Assembly (NCBI RefSeq): GCF_036014175.1
Contig: NZ_CP107917.1
Location: forward strand, 8,432,001 to 8,496,000
DNA: 64,000 nucleotides
Direction: 5' to 3'
DNA from: Streptomyces sp. NBC_00443
Lineage (GTDB): Bacteria; Actinomycetota; Actinomycetes; Streptomycetales; Streptomycetaceae
The translations under genes were made by a program, and so were the position numbers. Below are positions 9,075 to 18,259 of the stretch, piece by piece (position 1 is the stretch's first letter; each line of letters starts with the position of its first letter). The notes under the pieces are model-generated. The model was given only the letters and a program-made list of their open reading frames with translations. It made no database searches and was not told the DNA's origin.

Positions 9075-9506
9075 TCAGTAGCCGCGGTACTGCTGGTTGT
9101 TGTACGGGTCCTGGTAAGGAGCCGCGGCGGGCCGGGGAGCCGCGGGGCGCATCGCCTCGTAGCCCATACCGCCGGGCGCCACCGGGCGATGCTGCTGCGC
9201 CTGCGGACCCGGATAGCCTCGCGGTGCGGCCTGCTGCGGGATGTAGGCGGCAGGCGCCTGCTGCAGCGGAGCCGGCTGCTGCGCATGCGGATAGCCGTAG
9301 GAGGGCTGGGACGGGGCCGCCGGGAGGGCGGGCAGTGCCGACGGGAGCGCAGGCAGGTGGCTGCCCGGGGCGTCGTACGCGGCGGGGACCCGGATCGGGG
9401 CGATCTGCGGGGTGCCCCGCTCGGCCACGAGCGAGTCGTAGATCGGAGTGTCCGGGAAGGAGGCGGAGTAGTAGCCGCCGCCATAGGTGGAGCGGGGGGA
9501 GGTCAT
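9075..9506 (-). CDS. Small Pro/Tyr/Gln-rich protein (DUF6643-like)
   Basis: A 143-residue low-complexity protein beginning MTSPRSTYGGGYYSASF and ending in Pro-, Gln- and Tyr-rich stretches (QQPAPLQQAP, YQDPYNNQQYRGY). The conserved opening and the VAERGTPQIAPIRVPAAYD segment suggest a Streptomyces-specific family I recall as DUF6643; the assignment is tentative and no function is known. No membrane helix or catalytic motif is visible. An in-frame ATG exists at 9611, but the 9506 start has a -10-like TACCTT 7 nt ahead, consistent with a leaderless mRNA. Divergent from the TerD gene. Confidence 0.6.
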   Translation of the reverse strand: MTSPRSTYGGGYYSASFPDTPIYDSLVAERGTPQIAPIRVPAAYDAPGSHLPALPSALPALPAAPSQPSYGYPHAQQPAPLQQAPAAYIPQQAAPRGYPGPQAQQHRPVAPGGMGYEAMRPAAPRPAAAPYQDPYNNQQYRGY

Positions 9507-9519
9507 GGCACATAAGGTA
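9507..9519 (-). promoter_or_regulatory. Putative -10 element (TACCTT) of a leaderless transcript
   Basis: Reading the minus strand, TACCTT lies 7 nt before the ATG of the Pro/Tyr-rich protein and no Shine-Dalgarno sequence intervenes. No clear -35 hexamer. Confidence 0.35.
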
Positions 9520-9796
9520 AGCCCACGATGTGCTGGTTGGGGAGACCGATAAGAGGGTTGTTTTATGTGTCCGCAGTGACGCTGGATCCCCAATGCGAGC
9601 GAACTTGGCAAAAAGGGACGCCAATCCGCGTTCGGATCGTGTAAATGCCGAGTTCCGGGCGGGTTACCGGCGGTTGACCGGCGGTGTTCATCCGCCCCTC
9701 ATGGGAGTTCGATGTCGCGGGGAATAGGTTGACCCTGTAAGAAGCCGATGAGCTGCCAGGACGTGCCTGGCACGGTGACCCGTGATGGGGGCGGAC

Positions 9797-11089
9797 ATGT
9801 CAATGCCGAAAGGGTCGAATGTTCCGGTGCCGACGACGGCACTGCGGGTCGAATTGGGCTGGCGCTCCGGACCGGGCGTGCCCGACGCGGACGCCTCGGC
9901 GCTGTTGCTGGTCGGCGGAAAAGTGCGCTCCGACGCGGACTTCGTCTTCTACAACCAGCCCGAGCACTCCTCCGGCGCCGTCCGGCACGAGGGCAAGCGG
10001 GACGCCGGCGGCCGGGTGACCGACAGTGTGCTCGTCGACCTGGCGCGCGTGGAGCCCGCGATCGAGACCGTCATCCTCGCCGCCTCCGCGGACGGCGGAG
10101 CGTTCGGCCAGGTCCCGGATCTCCACATCGAGGTCAAGGATGCCGCGCAGGGCACCGCCGTCGCCCGCTTCGACAGCACGGGCGCCACCGTCGAAACCGC
10201 TTTCGTCCTCGGTGAGTTCTACCGCCGTCAGGGCGCCTGGAAGTTCCGCGCCGTCGGCCAGGGCTATGGCAGCGGCCTGGAGGGCCTGGCCACCGACTAC
10301 GGCATTGCGGTCGACCAGAGCGCGGCATCCGCTTCCGCGTCCGGAGCCCCTCCGGTCGCGCCTCCGATGACCACGCCCGCACCACCGCCGCCGGCGATGC
10401 AGCCGCCCGCCATGCCGCCGGTTCCCCCGCCCGCACCCCAGGCGCCGCCGGTCAGCCTGAGCAAGGTGACGCTCACCAAGGCGGCGCCCTCGGTGTCCCT
10501 GACCAAGCAGGGCGGGACCTCGGGCGCCATGCGCGTCAACCTCAACTGGGAGGTGCGCAAGCAGTTCTCGGGCTGGGCGAGCAAGCTGGGCCGCCCGGTC
10601 GCCATGCACAACGACCTCGACCTCGACCTGTGCGCCCTGTACGAGCTGACCGACGGCAGCAAGGGAGTCATCCAGTCCCTCGGCAACGCCTACGGCGCCC
10701 TGCATCAGCCGCCGTACATCCACCTCGACGGCGACGACCGGACCGGCGCCGTGACCAGCGGCGAGAACCTCACCGTCAACCTCGACCACCAGCGGGCCTT
10801 CCGGCGCATCCTGATCTTCGTGACCATCTACCAAGGTGCGCGTTCCTTCGCCGACCTGCACGCCACGGTCACCCTCACACCGCAGCACGGCGCCCCGATC
10901 GACTTCTCGCTCGACGAGTGCACGGTCCCCTCGACGGTGTGCGCGCTCGCCCTGATCACCAACACCGGCAGCGACCTGGTCGTGCAGCGCGAGGCCCGCT
11001 ACCTGGTGCCCGAGCGCGGGGTGAGCCCGCAGCGCACGGTCGACCACGCGTACGCGTGGGGCATGAACTGGACACCCGGCCGCAAGTAG
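9797..11089 (+). CDS. TerD-family protein with two Ter domains joined by a proline-rich linker
   Basis: A 430-residue cytoplasmic protein. Residues about 1-180 are a TerD domain: ALRVELGW start, [20 protein letters not shown], and the diagnostic end [15 protein letters not shown] linker of about 50 residues rich in Pro and Ala ([19 protein letters not shown]) follows. Residues about 235-430 form a second, TerA-like domain with [23 protein letters not shown] and [10 protein letters not shown], whose acidic residues suggest Ca2+ binding as in characterised TerD. These families are linked to tellurite and stress response, but their biochemical role is unsettled. Start ATG 9797 is chosen for the GGGGG about 7 nt ahead; earlier in-frame starts at 9782 and 9785 lack one. 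Confidence 0.85.
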   Translation: MSMPKGSNVPVPTTALRVELGWRSGPGVPDADASALLLVGGKVRSDADFVFYNQPEHSSGAVRHEGKRDAGGRVTDSVLVDLARVEPAIETVILAASADGGAFGQVPDLHIEVKDAAQGTAVARFDSTGATVETAFVLGEFYRRQGAWKFRAVGQGYGSGLEGLATDYGIAVDQSAASASASGAPPVAPPMTTPAPPPPAMQPPAMPPVPPPAPQAPPVSLSKVTLTKAAPSVSLTKQGGTSGAMRVNLNWEVRKQFSGWASKLGRPVAMHNDLDLDLCALYELTDGSKGVIQSLGNAYGALHQPPYIHLDGDDRTGAVTSGENLTVNLDHQRAFRRILIFVTIYQGARSFADLHATVTLTPQHGAPIDFSLDECTVPSTVCALALITNTGSDLVVQREARYLVPERGVSPQRTVDHAYAWGMNWTPGRK

Positions 11090-12264
11090 TCAGCCCTCGT
11101 CGGGGACCGCCTCCGGACGTGCGTAGGTGCGGCCCTTCCAGGCCGCGCCGCGCCCCCGGTAGTGCTGCACCGCGGAATCGATCGTCATGAGGAGATAGAG
11201 GAACGCGGTGAACGGCAGCAGGGGAGCGAGCCACAGCGGCTGGCGGTAGTAGCGGAGCATCGGCACATACGTCCCCGTCATCACCAGCCACGCAAGGCCA
11301 CCGACGACCGCCGTCACCGTGTCCCCGCCGGCCGGCCCCGCGATCACGGCCACGGGGGGCACCAGATAGACCAGCGCCAGCCCGGCGACCGTCCCGGCCA
11401 GCAGCAGCGGGTTGTGCCGCAACTGCGCGTACGCACTGCGCGAGACCATGCGCCACAGGTCACGCAGTCGCGGATACGGGCGCACGCTGTCCACCCGCTC
11501 CGCCAGCCCCAGCCAGATGTGACCGCCGCCGCCCTTGACGGCCCGCGCGAGCGCCACGTCGTCGATGACGGCGTGCCGGATGGCGTCCGGGATCCGCGCG
11601 CGCTCGGCTGTCTCGGCACGCAGCAGGACGCAGCCGCCCGCCGCGGCCGCCGTACGTGTCCCCTTCTTGCCGATCCGGCGGAACGGATACAGCTGCGCGA
11701 AGAAGTAGACGAAGGCCGGCACGACCTGCCGTTCCCAGAGACTCTCCACCCGTAGCCGGGCCATCTGCGACACGGCGTCGAAGCCGCCGGTGCGCGCCGC
11801 CGCCACCAGCTCACGCAGGCTGTCGGGTGCATGCGCGATGTCGGCGTCCGTCAGCAGCAGGTACTCGGGGTCACGCGCGCGTGCCAGGCCGATGCCGTGG
11901 CGCACCGCCCAGAGCTTGCCGGTCCAGCCGGCCGGTGGTTCGCCGGGGAGTCCACGGTCAGCGGCAGTCCGCCGTGCCGCCGCGCGAGCTCGCGCGCCAG
12001 CTCCCCCGTGCCGTCCGCGCTGCCGTCGTCGATCAGGAAGATCTCCGCGCGCCCCGGATAGTCCTGGGCGAGCAGCGACGGCAGAGCGGACGGAAGGACC
12101 GCAGCCTCGTCGCGCGCGGGGACGACGACGCAGACCGACGGCCACCGGTCCGGTTCCGTCCGATTCGGAAGCCTGACATCCGTACGCCAGAAGAAGCCCT
12201 GGCAGAGCAGCAGCCACAGCCAGGCGGCGAGTGATCCGGCGGCGGTCCACGCGATGGCGCTCAC
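11090..12264 (-). pseudogene. HpnB-like family 2 glycosyltransferase, interrupted by a one-base frameshift
   Basis: Membrane-anchored GT2 glycosyltransferase resembling hopene-associated HpnB. The N-terminal part (GTG 12264) has a signal-anchor helix, then WPSVCVVVPARDEAAVLP and the nucleotide-sugar motif IDDGSADGTGE. The frame breaks after TVDSP: one missing base in the run at 11943-11948 would restore SPGEPPAGWTGKLW, and the second frame then runs uninterrupted through LLTDADIAHAPDSL (metal-binding DxD region), AAAAGGCVLLR, and C-terminal helices to the stop at 11090. All catalytic parts survive, so a sequencing error is plausible; otherwise the gene is inactive. The stop sits directly against the opposing TerD gene. 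Confidence 0.8.
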
Positions 12265-12308
12265 GCGCGAAGTCTGCCCCACCCGGGGGCTCGTAAGGGC
12301 GGATCGAC

Positions 12309-12320
12309 TATCGTGGCCGG
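12309..12320 (+). promoter_or_regulatory. Putative -10 element (TATCGT) of a leaderless transcript
   Basis: TATCGT ends 6 nt before the GTG start of the racemase-like gene; no ribosome site is present. No obvious -35. Confidence 0.35.
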
Positions 12321-13106
12321 GTGAAGATCGCGCTGATGGACTCCGGAATCGGCTTGCTCGCGGCCACCGCCGCAGTACGGCGTCTGCGACCCGACGCAGA
12401 TCTCGTGCTCTCACTCGACCCGGACGGCATGCCCTGGGGACCCAGGACTCCCGAAGATCTCACTCAGCGTGCCGTGGCCGTCGCCGACGCCGCCGCCGCG
12501 CACCGCCCCGATGTGCTGATCATCGGCTGCAACACGGCATCCGTGCACGCGCTGCCCACGGTGCGCGCCCGCCTCGAACCAGCCATTCCGGTCATCGGCA
12601 CGGTCCCGGCGATCAAACCGGCCGCGGCCGGGGGCGGCCCCGTCGCGATCTGGGCCACGCCCGCCACCACCGGCAGCCCCTACCAGCGTGGGCTCATCAA
12701 GGACTTCGCCGATGGCGTCACCGTCACCGAGGTGCCGTGCTTCGGGCTCGCCGAGGCGGTCGAGCACGCGGACCAGACGGCGATCGAGGCCGCCGTCGCC
12801 GCGGCCGCCGCGCTGACCCCCGAGGACGTGACGACCGTCGTCCTGGGCTGCACGCACTACGAACTCGTCTCGGACCGCATCCGCGCCGCCGTCCAGCGCC
12901 CCGGCTTTCCGCCGCTCGTCCTGCACGGCTCCGCCGGAGCGGTCGCCGCACAGGCGCTGCGCCGACTGGGCGAACAGCCCGCCCCCACGGCTGAAGCGAA
13001 CGGCACCCTGACGGTGCTGCTGAGCGGCCGCGAGGGAACGCTCCCCGAGCCCGCTCTCGCCTACGACGAAGGCCGTCTCCTGCGGGCGATCAGCCCCGCC
13101 CGGTAA
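12321..13106 (+). CDS. Aspartate/glutamate racemase family protein (MurI-like paralogue)
   Basis: A 261-residue cofactor-independent racemase-fold protein. The MurI pattern is visible: DSGIG at residues 7-11, GCNTAS with Cys70, and LGCTHYEL with Cys177, the two cysteines that in glutamate racemase act as paired acid/base. The opening lacks the usual GGL after DSGxG (here DSGIGLLAA), which suggests a divergent paralogue and not the housekeeping enzyme for peptidoglycan D-glutamate. Substrate could be glutamate, aspartate or another amino acid. GTG start at 12321 appears leaderless. Divergent from the glycosyltransferase gene. Confidence 0.8.
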   Translation: MKIALMDSGIGLLAATAAVRRLRPDADLVLSLDPDGMPWGPRTPEDLTQRAVAVADAAAAHRPDVLIIGCNTASVHALPTVRARLEPAIPVIGTVPAIKPAAAGGGPVAIWATPATTGSPYQRGLIKDFADGVTVTEVPCFGLAEAVEHADQTAIEAAVAAAAALTPEDVTTVVLGCTHYELVSDRIRAAVQRPGFPPLVLHGSAGAVAAQALRRLGEQPAPTAEANGTLTVLLSGREGTLPEPALAYDEGRLLRAISPAR

Positions 13107-13198
13107 CCGGCGGTCACCAAGCGGACGCGCGTGGTCCGTGGTGGCCCGGTCGGCGCATTCACGCTCTGCAGCGCGGTACCAGCGGAGCGAAACCTGAG

Positions 13199-13211
13199 TA
13201 ACCTCATAGGC
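13199..13211 (+). promoter_or_regulatory. Putative -10 element (TAACCT) of a leaderless transcript
   Basis: TAACCT at 13199-13204 lies 7 nt before the ATG at 13212; no Shine-Dalgarno sequence between them. Confidence 0.3.
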
Positions 13212-13754
13212 ATGAGGGACCACCCCCACGGCAGGAAACCGCACCCCGATGTCTGGACCGGGCGGGCGACCAACCGGGTCCAATGGCTGCTGGCGCTCGT
13301 CGGCGGCGCTTGCATGGCGCTCGGGATCGAGCTGGCCATCGACTCGCCGTGGACGGACGGCATCCTCCCGCTCGTCATGGCCGTCGTCGGCTGCATCGCG
13401 GCCGGGCTGCTGGTCCTCTTCGGCACTCTGGCGTTCGTGCACGTCGCCCTGAGGGTCGACCAGGAGTGCCTCGAGGTGCGCTGCGGCCACATCGGTGTGC
13501 CGCGCCGCCGAATCCCCCTGTCCGAGGTGGTGGGCGCCGACTTCGTCCCGCTCGTCACGCCGCGTCACTGGGGCGGCTGGGGCTACCGGTGGCGGCCCGA
13601 GAAGGGCACCGCGGTCGTCGTACGGCGTGGTGAGGGCCTGGTGCTGCAACTGTGGGACGGGCACACGTTCACGGTCACCGTGGACGACGCGGAGGCAGCC
13701 GTACGCGTCATCAGGGACCGGCTGCCGACCCGGACGGCCGACACGGCGCTCTGA
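13212..13754 (+). CDS. Two-helix membrane protein with PH-like cytoplasmic domain
   Basis: A 180-residue protein with two transmembrane helices (about residues 20-40 and 50-75) followed by a small beta-rich domain containing VDQECLEVRCGHIGVPRRRIPLSE and the Trp/Gly-rich WGGWGYRWRPEKGTAVVVRRG. This layout matches bacterial PH/DUF3093-like membrane proteins common in Streptomyces; the ligand and role are unknown. An earlier in-frame start at 13131 would add 27 residues with no membrane or domain features, so ATG 13212 is preferred. Confidence 0.65.
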   Translation: MRDHPHGRKPHPDVWTGRATNRVQWLLALVGGACMALGIELAIDSPWTDGILPLVMAVVGCIAAGLLVLFGTLAFVHVALRVDQECLEVRCGHIGVPRRRIPLSEVVGADFVPLVTPRHWGGWGYRWRPEKGTAVVVRRGEGLVLQLWDGHTFTVTVDDAEAAVRVIRDRLPTRTADTAL

Positions 13755-13820
13755 GAATGTCCCCGCGAGGCGGCCCCCGACGGCCCTGTGTGTCTGCGGA
13801 CCCCTTTATCTCGCCCCGAG

Positions 13821-14903
13821 TCATGAGATCGGCCGCTCGCCACGCGCGGGTGCGTTGAGCTCACGCGGCGACGGCACCCCGGCGATCGGACGGGCCGTGG
13901 CCAGTCCGGCCAGCAGGCCGGCGCCCACCGACACGGTGGTGAAGCTGAGCGCATTGCCGACCGCCGCGATCGCCGCCAGTGCCGTCAGGGCCGCGCCCGC
14001 GGTGAGCGCGACCGGGGTGGGGCGCGCGGTCCGCCACAGCGCGAACAGCATCCAGCAGAACGCCGCTGCCAGCAGCAGCACACCGATGACTCCCTGCTCC
14101 GCCGCCTGCTGCAACAGCGCCGAGTGCGGCTTGCCGTCGGACGGCAGCGTCTCGCCCGCCGTCGTACTGAGCTCCCCGAAGCGCCCTGGGCCCGCGCCCA
14201 GGACGGGGTCCCGGCCCGCCAGGTGCGCGGCGTCGTGCCACAGCTCGATCCGGTGCCGGGTGAGCTGACCCTCCAGCCAGGCGGCGAGTCCGTCGGGCGC
14301 CACGTTGCTCGCGACCGTCCAGGTCAGGCCGGTGACCGCCGTCGCGCCCAGGGCCAGCCCGGCGATGCCCACGCCGCGATGGCGGAGGTGGCCGGCGGCG
14401 AGCGAGCACAGCACTACGGCGCAGCAGGCGACGAAGCCGCTGGTCGAGCCCAGCACCGCCGCGGTCACCGCGATTCCGGCGGCCAGCGCGCGTAGGCCGA
14501 GTCGCAGGGCCGGTGCCGAGGCCGTCCAGGCGGCGCAGCACGCGGCGCCGGCGGAGAGAGTCAGTACGGCTGCGGTGGCCCCGGCGTGGCCCAGTGGGAC
14601 GTCGATCCGGGGCCCGGGGGAGAGGTGCGGAACGGCCAGGGTCAGGCTCACTCCGGCCAGTGCTCCGGCGCACGGCGCGGCGACGGGCAGGAGCGCCCCG
14701 CTGATCCGGCCCGCGGCATAACCGGCGGACACGGCGAGGATCGCGAGCAGGACACCCTCGGGGCGGCCGTCGTGCACGGCAGCCGAGATGAGCGACCAGG
14801 CGGCGCAGGCCCCCAGAACCACTACGCCCGTCGCGTCAGAAACGTTTCGCCTGTCGTCGTCCTCATCCGGACCTGCCGCAGACGTCATCCCCGTGACATC
14901 CAC
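13821..14903 (-). CDS. O-antigen ligase-like polytopic membrane protein
   Basis: A 360-residue protein with about ten predicted hydrophobic helices and one larger periplasmic-type loop carrying RIELWHDAAHLAGRDP, GAGPGRFGEL and PHSALLQQAAEQGVIG. The last segment matches the Wzy_C / WaaL signature HS-x2-LQ-x3-EQG-x2-G. Family members join or polymerise glycan units outside the membrane. A polysaccharide role in this Gram-positive host is inference; no other glycan gene is adjacent except the disrupted glycosyltransferase 1.6 kb away. Start ATG 14903 or 14888; neither has a strong ribosome site. Confidence 0.75.
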   Translation of the reverse strand: MDVTGMTSAAGPDEDDDRRNVSDATGVVVLGACAAWSLISAAVHDGRPEGVLLAILAVSAGYAAGRISGALLPVAAPCAGALAGVSLTLAVPHLSPGPRIDVPLGHAGATAAVLTLSAGAACCAAWTASAPALRLGLRALAAGIAVTAAVLGSTSGFVACCAVVLCSLAAGHLRHRGVGIAGLALGATAVTGLTWTVASNVAPDGLAAWLEGQLTRHRIELWHDAAHLAGRDPVLGAGPGRFGELSTTAGETLPSDGKPHSALLQQAAEQGVIGVLLLAAAFCWMLFALWRTARPTPVALTAGAALTALAAIAAVGNALSFTTVSVGAGLLAGLATARPIAGVPSPRELNAPARGERPIS

Positions 14904-15208
14904 CCCGCCCCCCGAACCCGGTCCCCCGACCTGTGACGGGCCTCGGCCGCCCGGACCTGACCGGCCGGTACGACTGAGGCTCCGGCATACCGTAACGGGT
15001 GATGGGCGATTTGTGGACGTGTCGTGCAGGAACGATGCGTCACAGGAAAGACCGGGGGATCGGGGGACGCACCGTTCGAGTCGGCCCGGGGCGGACGGAC
15101 CGGACCGTGCGTGCGGGCCGGGGCCCTGTGCCCAGGCGCGCGTGCACAGCCCCGGCTGCTGTCGGACCGCGCTGTCGGACCCAAGGTCGGCCGCCGTACA
15201 CTCCCGGA
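14904..15208. other. Divergent intergenic region
   Basis: 305 bp between the O-antigen ligase-like gene and lnt. It must carry both promoters; I can only point to the -10 candidate for lnt. No conserved coding frame or RNA gene recognised. Confidence 0.5.
15174..15208 (+). promoter_or_regulatory. Putative promoter of a leaderless lnt transcript
   Basis: -10 TACACT at 15197-15202, 6 nt before the GTG start; TGTCGG at 15174-15179 is a possible -35 with 17-bp spacing. No Shine-Dalgarno sequence. Confidence 0.4.
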
Positions 15209-16822
15209 GTGACCGTCACCGCAACTTCCGTGGGCGAGTCGGACCAGTTGGAGCCGCAGATCGCGACCGCGTCGCGCGCGGCACGGCTGGCACGCCGCCT
15301 GGTTCCGGCCCTCGCCGCGGCGCTCTCCGGAGTGCTGCTCTACGTCAGTTTCCCGCCCCGCACCCTGTGGTGGCTGGCCCTGCCGGCCTTCGCCGTCTTC
15401 GGCTGGGTGCTGCGCGGCCGCAGCTGGAAGGCGGCCTTCGGCCTCGGCTATCTCTTCGGCCTGGGCTTCCTGCTGCCCCTGCTGGTGTGGACCGGCGTGG
15501 AGGTCGGACCCGGTCCCTGGCTCGCGTTGGTCGTGATCGAGGCGATCTTCGTCGCGCTGGTGGGCGTGGGTGTCGCCGCGGTGTCGAAGCTGCCTGGCTG
15601 GCCGGTGTGGGCGGCGGCGCTGTGGATCGCCGGAGAAGCGGCACGCGCGCGTGCGCCCTTCAACGGCTTCCCCTGGGGCAAGATCGCGTTCGGCCAGGCC
15701 GAGGGCGTCTTCCTGCCGCTCGCCGCGGTGGGCGGCACACCCGTGCTCGGCTTCGCGGTCGTCCTGTGCGGGTTCGGCCTGTACGAGGTCGTACGCCTGG
15801 CTGTCCAGGCGCAGCGCACACGGGCCGTACAGCGGTCCGCCGCTGCGGTCGCCCTGCTGAGCGTGGCCGTACCGGTGGTGGGCGCGGTGGCCGCCCGACC
15901 CCTGGTCAGCGACAAGGCGGAGGACGGCACCGCGACGGTCGCGGTCATCCAGGGCAATGTGCCGCGCGCGGGCCTGGACTTCAACGCCCAGCGGCGGGCC
16001 GTACTGGACTACCACGCGCGTGAGACCGAGCGCCTGGCCGCCGAGGTCAAGGCGGGCAAGGCAGACCGGCCCGACTTCGTGCTCTGGCCCGAGAACTCCT
16101 CGGACATCGACCCGTTCGCCAACGCCGACGCCCGCGCCGTCATCGACACGGCCGCCAAGGCGATCGGCGCGCCCATCTCCGTCGGCGGTGTGGTGGAGCG
16201 GGACGGCAAGCTGCTCAACGAGCAGATCCTGTGGGATCCGGTCAAGGGACCCGGCGACACCTACGACAAGCGGCAGATCCAGCCGTTCGGCGAGTACCTG
16301 CCGCTGCGCTCGCTGGTCGGGGCGATCAACGAGAACTGGACCTCCATGGTCCGCAAGGACTTCAGCCGCGGCAGCGAGCCCGGCGTGTTCACCATGGACG
16401 GCGCCAAGGTCGGCCTCGTCACCTGCTACGAGGCCGCCTTCGACTGGACCGTGCGCTCCGAGGTCGTCGACGGCGCCCAGATGATCTCCGTGCCGAGCAA
16501 CAACGCGACCTTCGACCGCAGCGAGATGACCTACCAGCAGCTCGCCATGTCCCGCGTCCGTGCGGTCGAGCACAGCCGGACCGTCACCGTGCCGGTGACC
16601 AGTGGGGTCAGCGCGATCATCATGCCGGACGGGACGATCACACAGCGGACGGGCATGTTCGTGCCCGACTCGCTGGTCCAGAAGGTGCCGCTGCGCTCCA
16701 CCGAGACGCCCGCCACGCGGCTCGGCATCCTCCCGGAGATCGCGTTGCTGCTGGTCGCCGCAGGCGGTGTCGGCTGGGCGATCGGCGCCAGGATGCGCGC
16801 ACGACGCGCCGGTGACGCCTAG
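15209..16822 (+). CDS. lnt: Apolipoprotein N-acyltransferase
   Basis: A 537-residue integral membrane enzyme that transfers an acyl chain from phospholipid to the N-terminal cysteine of lipoproteins. The N-terminal half has about six transmembrane helices with the family motif PFNGFPWGKIAF. The C-terminal nitrilase-like domain shows the expected catalytic triad: Glu295 in LWPENSSD, Lys354 just before the QPFGEYLP motif, and Cys406 in LVTCYEAAFDW. A final helix anchors the C-terminus. Length agrees with the family. GTG 15209 is chosen because the preceding -10 fits a leaderless mRNA; longer upstream frames are Arg/Gly-rich and implausible. Confidence 0.9.
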   Translation: MTVTATSVGESDQLEPQIATASRAARLARRLVPALAAALSGVLLYVSFPPRTLWWLALPAFAVFGWVLRGRSWKAAFGLGYLFGLGFLLPLLVWTGVEVGPGPWLALVVIEAIFVALVGVGVAAVSKLPGWPVWAAALWIAGEAARARAPFNGFPWGKIAFGQAEGVFLPLAAVGGTPVLGFAVVLCGFGLYEVVRLAVQAQRTRAVQRSAAAVALLSVAVPVVGAVAARPLVSDKAEDGTATVAVIQGNVPRAGLDFNAQRRAVLDYHARETERLAAEVKAGKADRPDFVLWPENSSDIDPFANADARAVIDTAAKAIGAPISVGGVVERDGKLLNEQILWDPVKGPGDTYDKRQIQPFGEYLPLRSLVGAINENWTSMVRKDFSRGSEPGVFTMDGAKVGLVTCYEAAFDWTVRSEVVDGAQMISVPSNNATFDRSEMTYQQLAMSRVRAVEHSRTVTVPVTSGVSAIIMPDGTITQRTGMFVPDSLVQKVPLRSTETPATRLGILPEIALLLVAAGGVGWAIGARMRARRAGDA

Positions 16823-16877
16823 CGGTACGCCGATCGCACGCCCTCGGAACCCGCCGGGGGCGCCGCCATAGGCCCGT

Positions 16878-16890
16878 TAGGGTCGGGTCC
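16878..16890 (+). promoter_or_regulatory. Putative -10 element (TAGGGT) of a leaderless transcript
   Basis: TAGGGTCGGGTCC precedes the ATG of the Nudix gene with 7 nt between hexamer and start. Nearly the same string precedes the next gene's ATG. Confidence 0.4.
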
Positions 16891-17370
16891 ATGGCTACTC
16901 CTGACTTCATTCGTACGATCCGGGCCTCTGCCGGCCACCAGCTGCTGTGGCTGCCGGGCGTCAGCGCCGTCGTCTTCGACGACCAGGGACGGGTCCTGCT
17001 GGGGCAGCGCGCCGACAACGGCAAGTGGACGGTCATCAACGGCATCCCGGACCCGGGGGAGCAGCCCGCCGCTGCCGCCGTGCGGGAGGTGTACGAGGAG
17101 ACGGGTGTCCGATGCGTCGCCGAGCGGGTCGTCCTCATCAGGTCCGGGGGCGAGGTCACCTATCCCAACGGTGACACCTGCCAGTTCATGGACATCACCT
17201 TCCGCTGCCGGGCCGTCGGCGGCGAGGCGCGCGTGAACGACGACGAGTCCCTGGAGGTGGGATGGTTCGAGGTGGACGCGTTGCCCGCGATGGACGAACG
17301 TCAGCTGTTCCGGATCAAGCAGTCGCAGTGCGATGAACCCACGTGGTTCGAGCCTATGACCTCGGACTGA
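16891..17370 (+). CDS. Nudix hydrolase
   Basis: A 159-residue Nudix protein. The Nudix box occupies residues 51-73 and fits G-x5-E-x7-REUxEExGU, with REVYEETGV as its core; the glutamates bind the catalytic metal. It likely hydrolyses a nucleoside diphosphate linked to another moiety (NDP-sugar, dinucleotide or oxidised nucleotide); substrate not predictable. The N-terminal FIRTIRASAGHQLLWLPG opening is typical of a Streptomyces Nudix subgroup. ATG 16891 fits a leaderless transcript. Confidence 0.9.
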   Translation: MATPDFIRTIRASAGHQLLWLPGVSAVVFDDQGRVLLGQRADNGKWTVINGIPDPGEQPAAAAVREVYEETGVRCVAERVVLIRSGGEVTYPNGDTCQFMDITFRCRAVGGEARVNDDESLEVGWFEVDALPAMDERQLFRIKQSQCDEPTWFEPMTSD

Positions 17371-17412
17371 AGTATGGGTTGTGGCCATATGTGGTCAGGC
17401 GAGGGCGCTGCC

Positions 17413-17424
17413 TAGGGTCGAGCC
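17413..17424 (+). promoter_or_regulatory. Putative -10 element (TAGGGT) of a leaderless transcript
   Basis: TAGGGTCGAGCC runs directly into the ATG at 17425, with 6 nt after the hexamer. Matches the element of the Nudix gene almost base for base. Confidence 0.4.
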
Positions 17425-18234
17425 ATGACCCCGCCCAGCATTCTTCCCGCGCAAGGCTCGTCGTCGCCTTCTCCGCTCGACCTCGGCGGCCGCACCGCCC
17501 TGGTCACCGGCGCCGCGGGCGGCATCGGCCGCTCCTGCGCGCTACGGCTCGCGGGCGCGGGAGCCAAGGTGAGAGCGGTCGACCGGGACGCCGCGGGACT
17601 GGAAGAGCTCGCGGAGATGAGCCGGGGGCTCGCGGGCGCCGTCGAGCCGCATGTCCTGGATCTGACCGACCTGGACGCGGCCGAACTCGCCGCCGCCGGC
17701 ACCGACATCCTCGTCAACAACGCAGGGTTGCAACTCGTGCGCCCCATCGAGGAGTTCCCGCCGGAGGTCTTCCACACGGTGCTCACCGTGATGCTGGAGG
17801 CACCGTTCCGGCTCATCCGTGGCGCCCTGCCCCATATGTACGGGCAGGGCTGGGGTCGCATCGTCAATGTGTCCTCCGTCCATGGGCTGCGCGCCTCGGC
17901 CTTCAAGTCGGCCTATGTGGCCGCCAAGCATGGTCTGGAGGGGCTCTCCAAGACCGCCGCCCTGGAAGGCGCACCCCACGGCGTCACCTCCAACTGTGTG
18001 AACCCCGCCTATGTGCGCACCCCACTGGTCGAGAAGCAACTCGCCGACCAGGCCCAGGCGCACGGCATTCCCGAGGAGCGGGTGCTGACCGAGGTGCTGC
18101 TGCAGGACAGCGCGGTCAAGCGGCTCATCGAACCGGAGGAGGTCGCCGAGGCCGTGGCGTATCTGTGCAGCCCGTCGGCGTCCTTCGTGACCGGTACCTC
18201 ACTCGTGCTCGACGGTGGCTGGACGGCGCACTGA
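17425..18234 (+). CDS. Short-chain dehydrogenase, 3-hydroxybutyrate dehydrogenase-like
   Basis: A 269-residue classical SDR. Rossmann motif TGAAGGIGRS near residue 32, NNAG near 95, catalytic serine in VNVSSVHG, and YxxxK in SAYVAAKHG. The combination SSVHGLRAS...KSAYVAAKHGLEGL and PAYVRTPLVEKQL is characteristic of NAD-dependent D-3-hydroxybutyrate dehydrogenases, which oxidise 3-hydroxybutyrate to acetoacetate. Cytoplasmic, usually a tetramer. The first 18 residues are an extra Pro/Ser-rich leader, so a slightly later start is possible, but ATG 17425 has the promoter-like TAGGGT immediately ahead. Confidence 0.8.
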   Translation: MTPPSILPAQGSSSPSPLDLGGRTALVTGAAGGIGRSCALRLAGAGAKVRAVDRDAAGLEELAEMSRGLAGAVEPHVLDLTDLDAAELAAAGTDILVNNAGLQLVRPIEEFPPEVFHTVLTVMLEAPFRLIRGALPHMYGQGWGRIVNVSSVHGLRASAFKSAYVAAKHGLEGLSKTAALEGAPHGVTSNCVNPAYVRTPLVEKQLADQAQAHGIPEERVLTEVLLQDSAVKRLIEPEEVAEAVAYLCSPSASFVTGTSLVLDGGWTAH

Positions 18235-18259
18235 TCGGGCGGGGCCGGCGGAATCCGAG

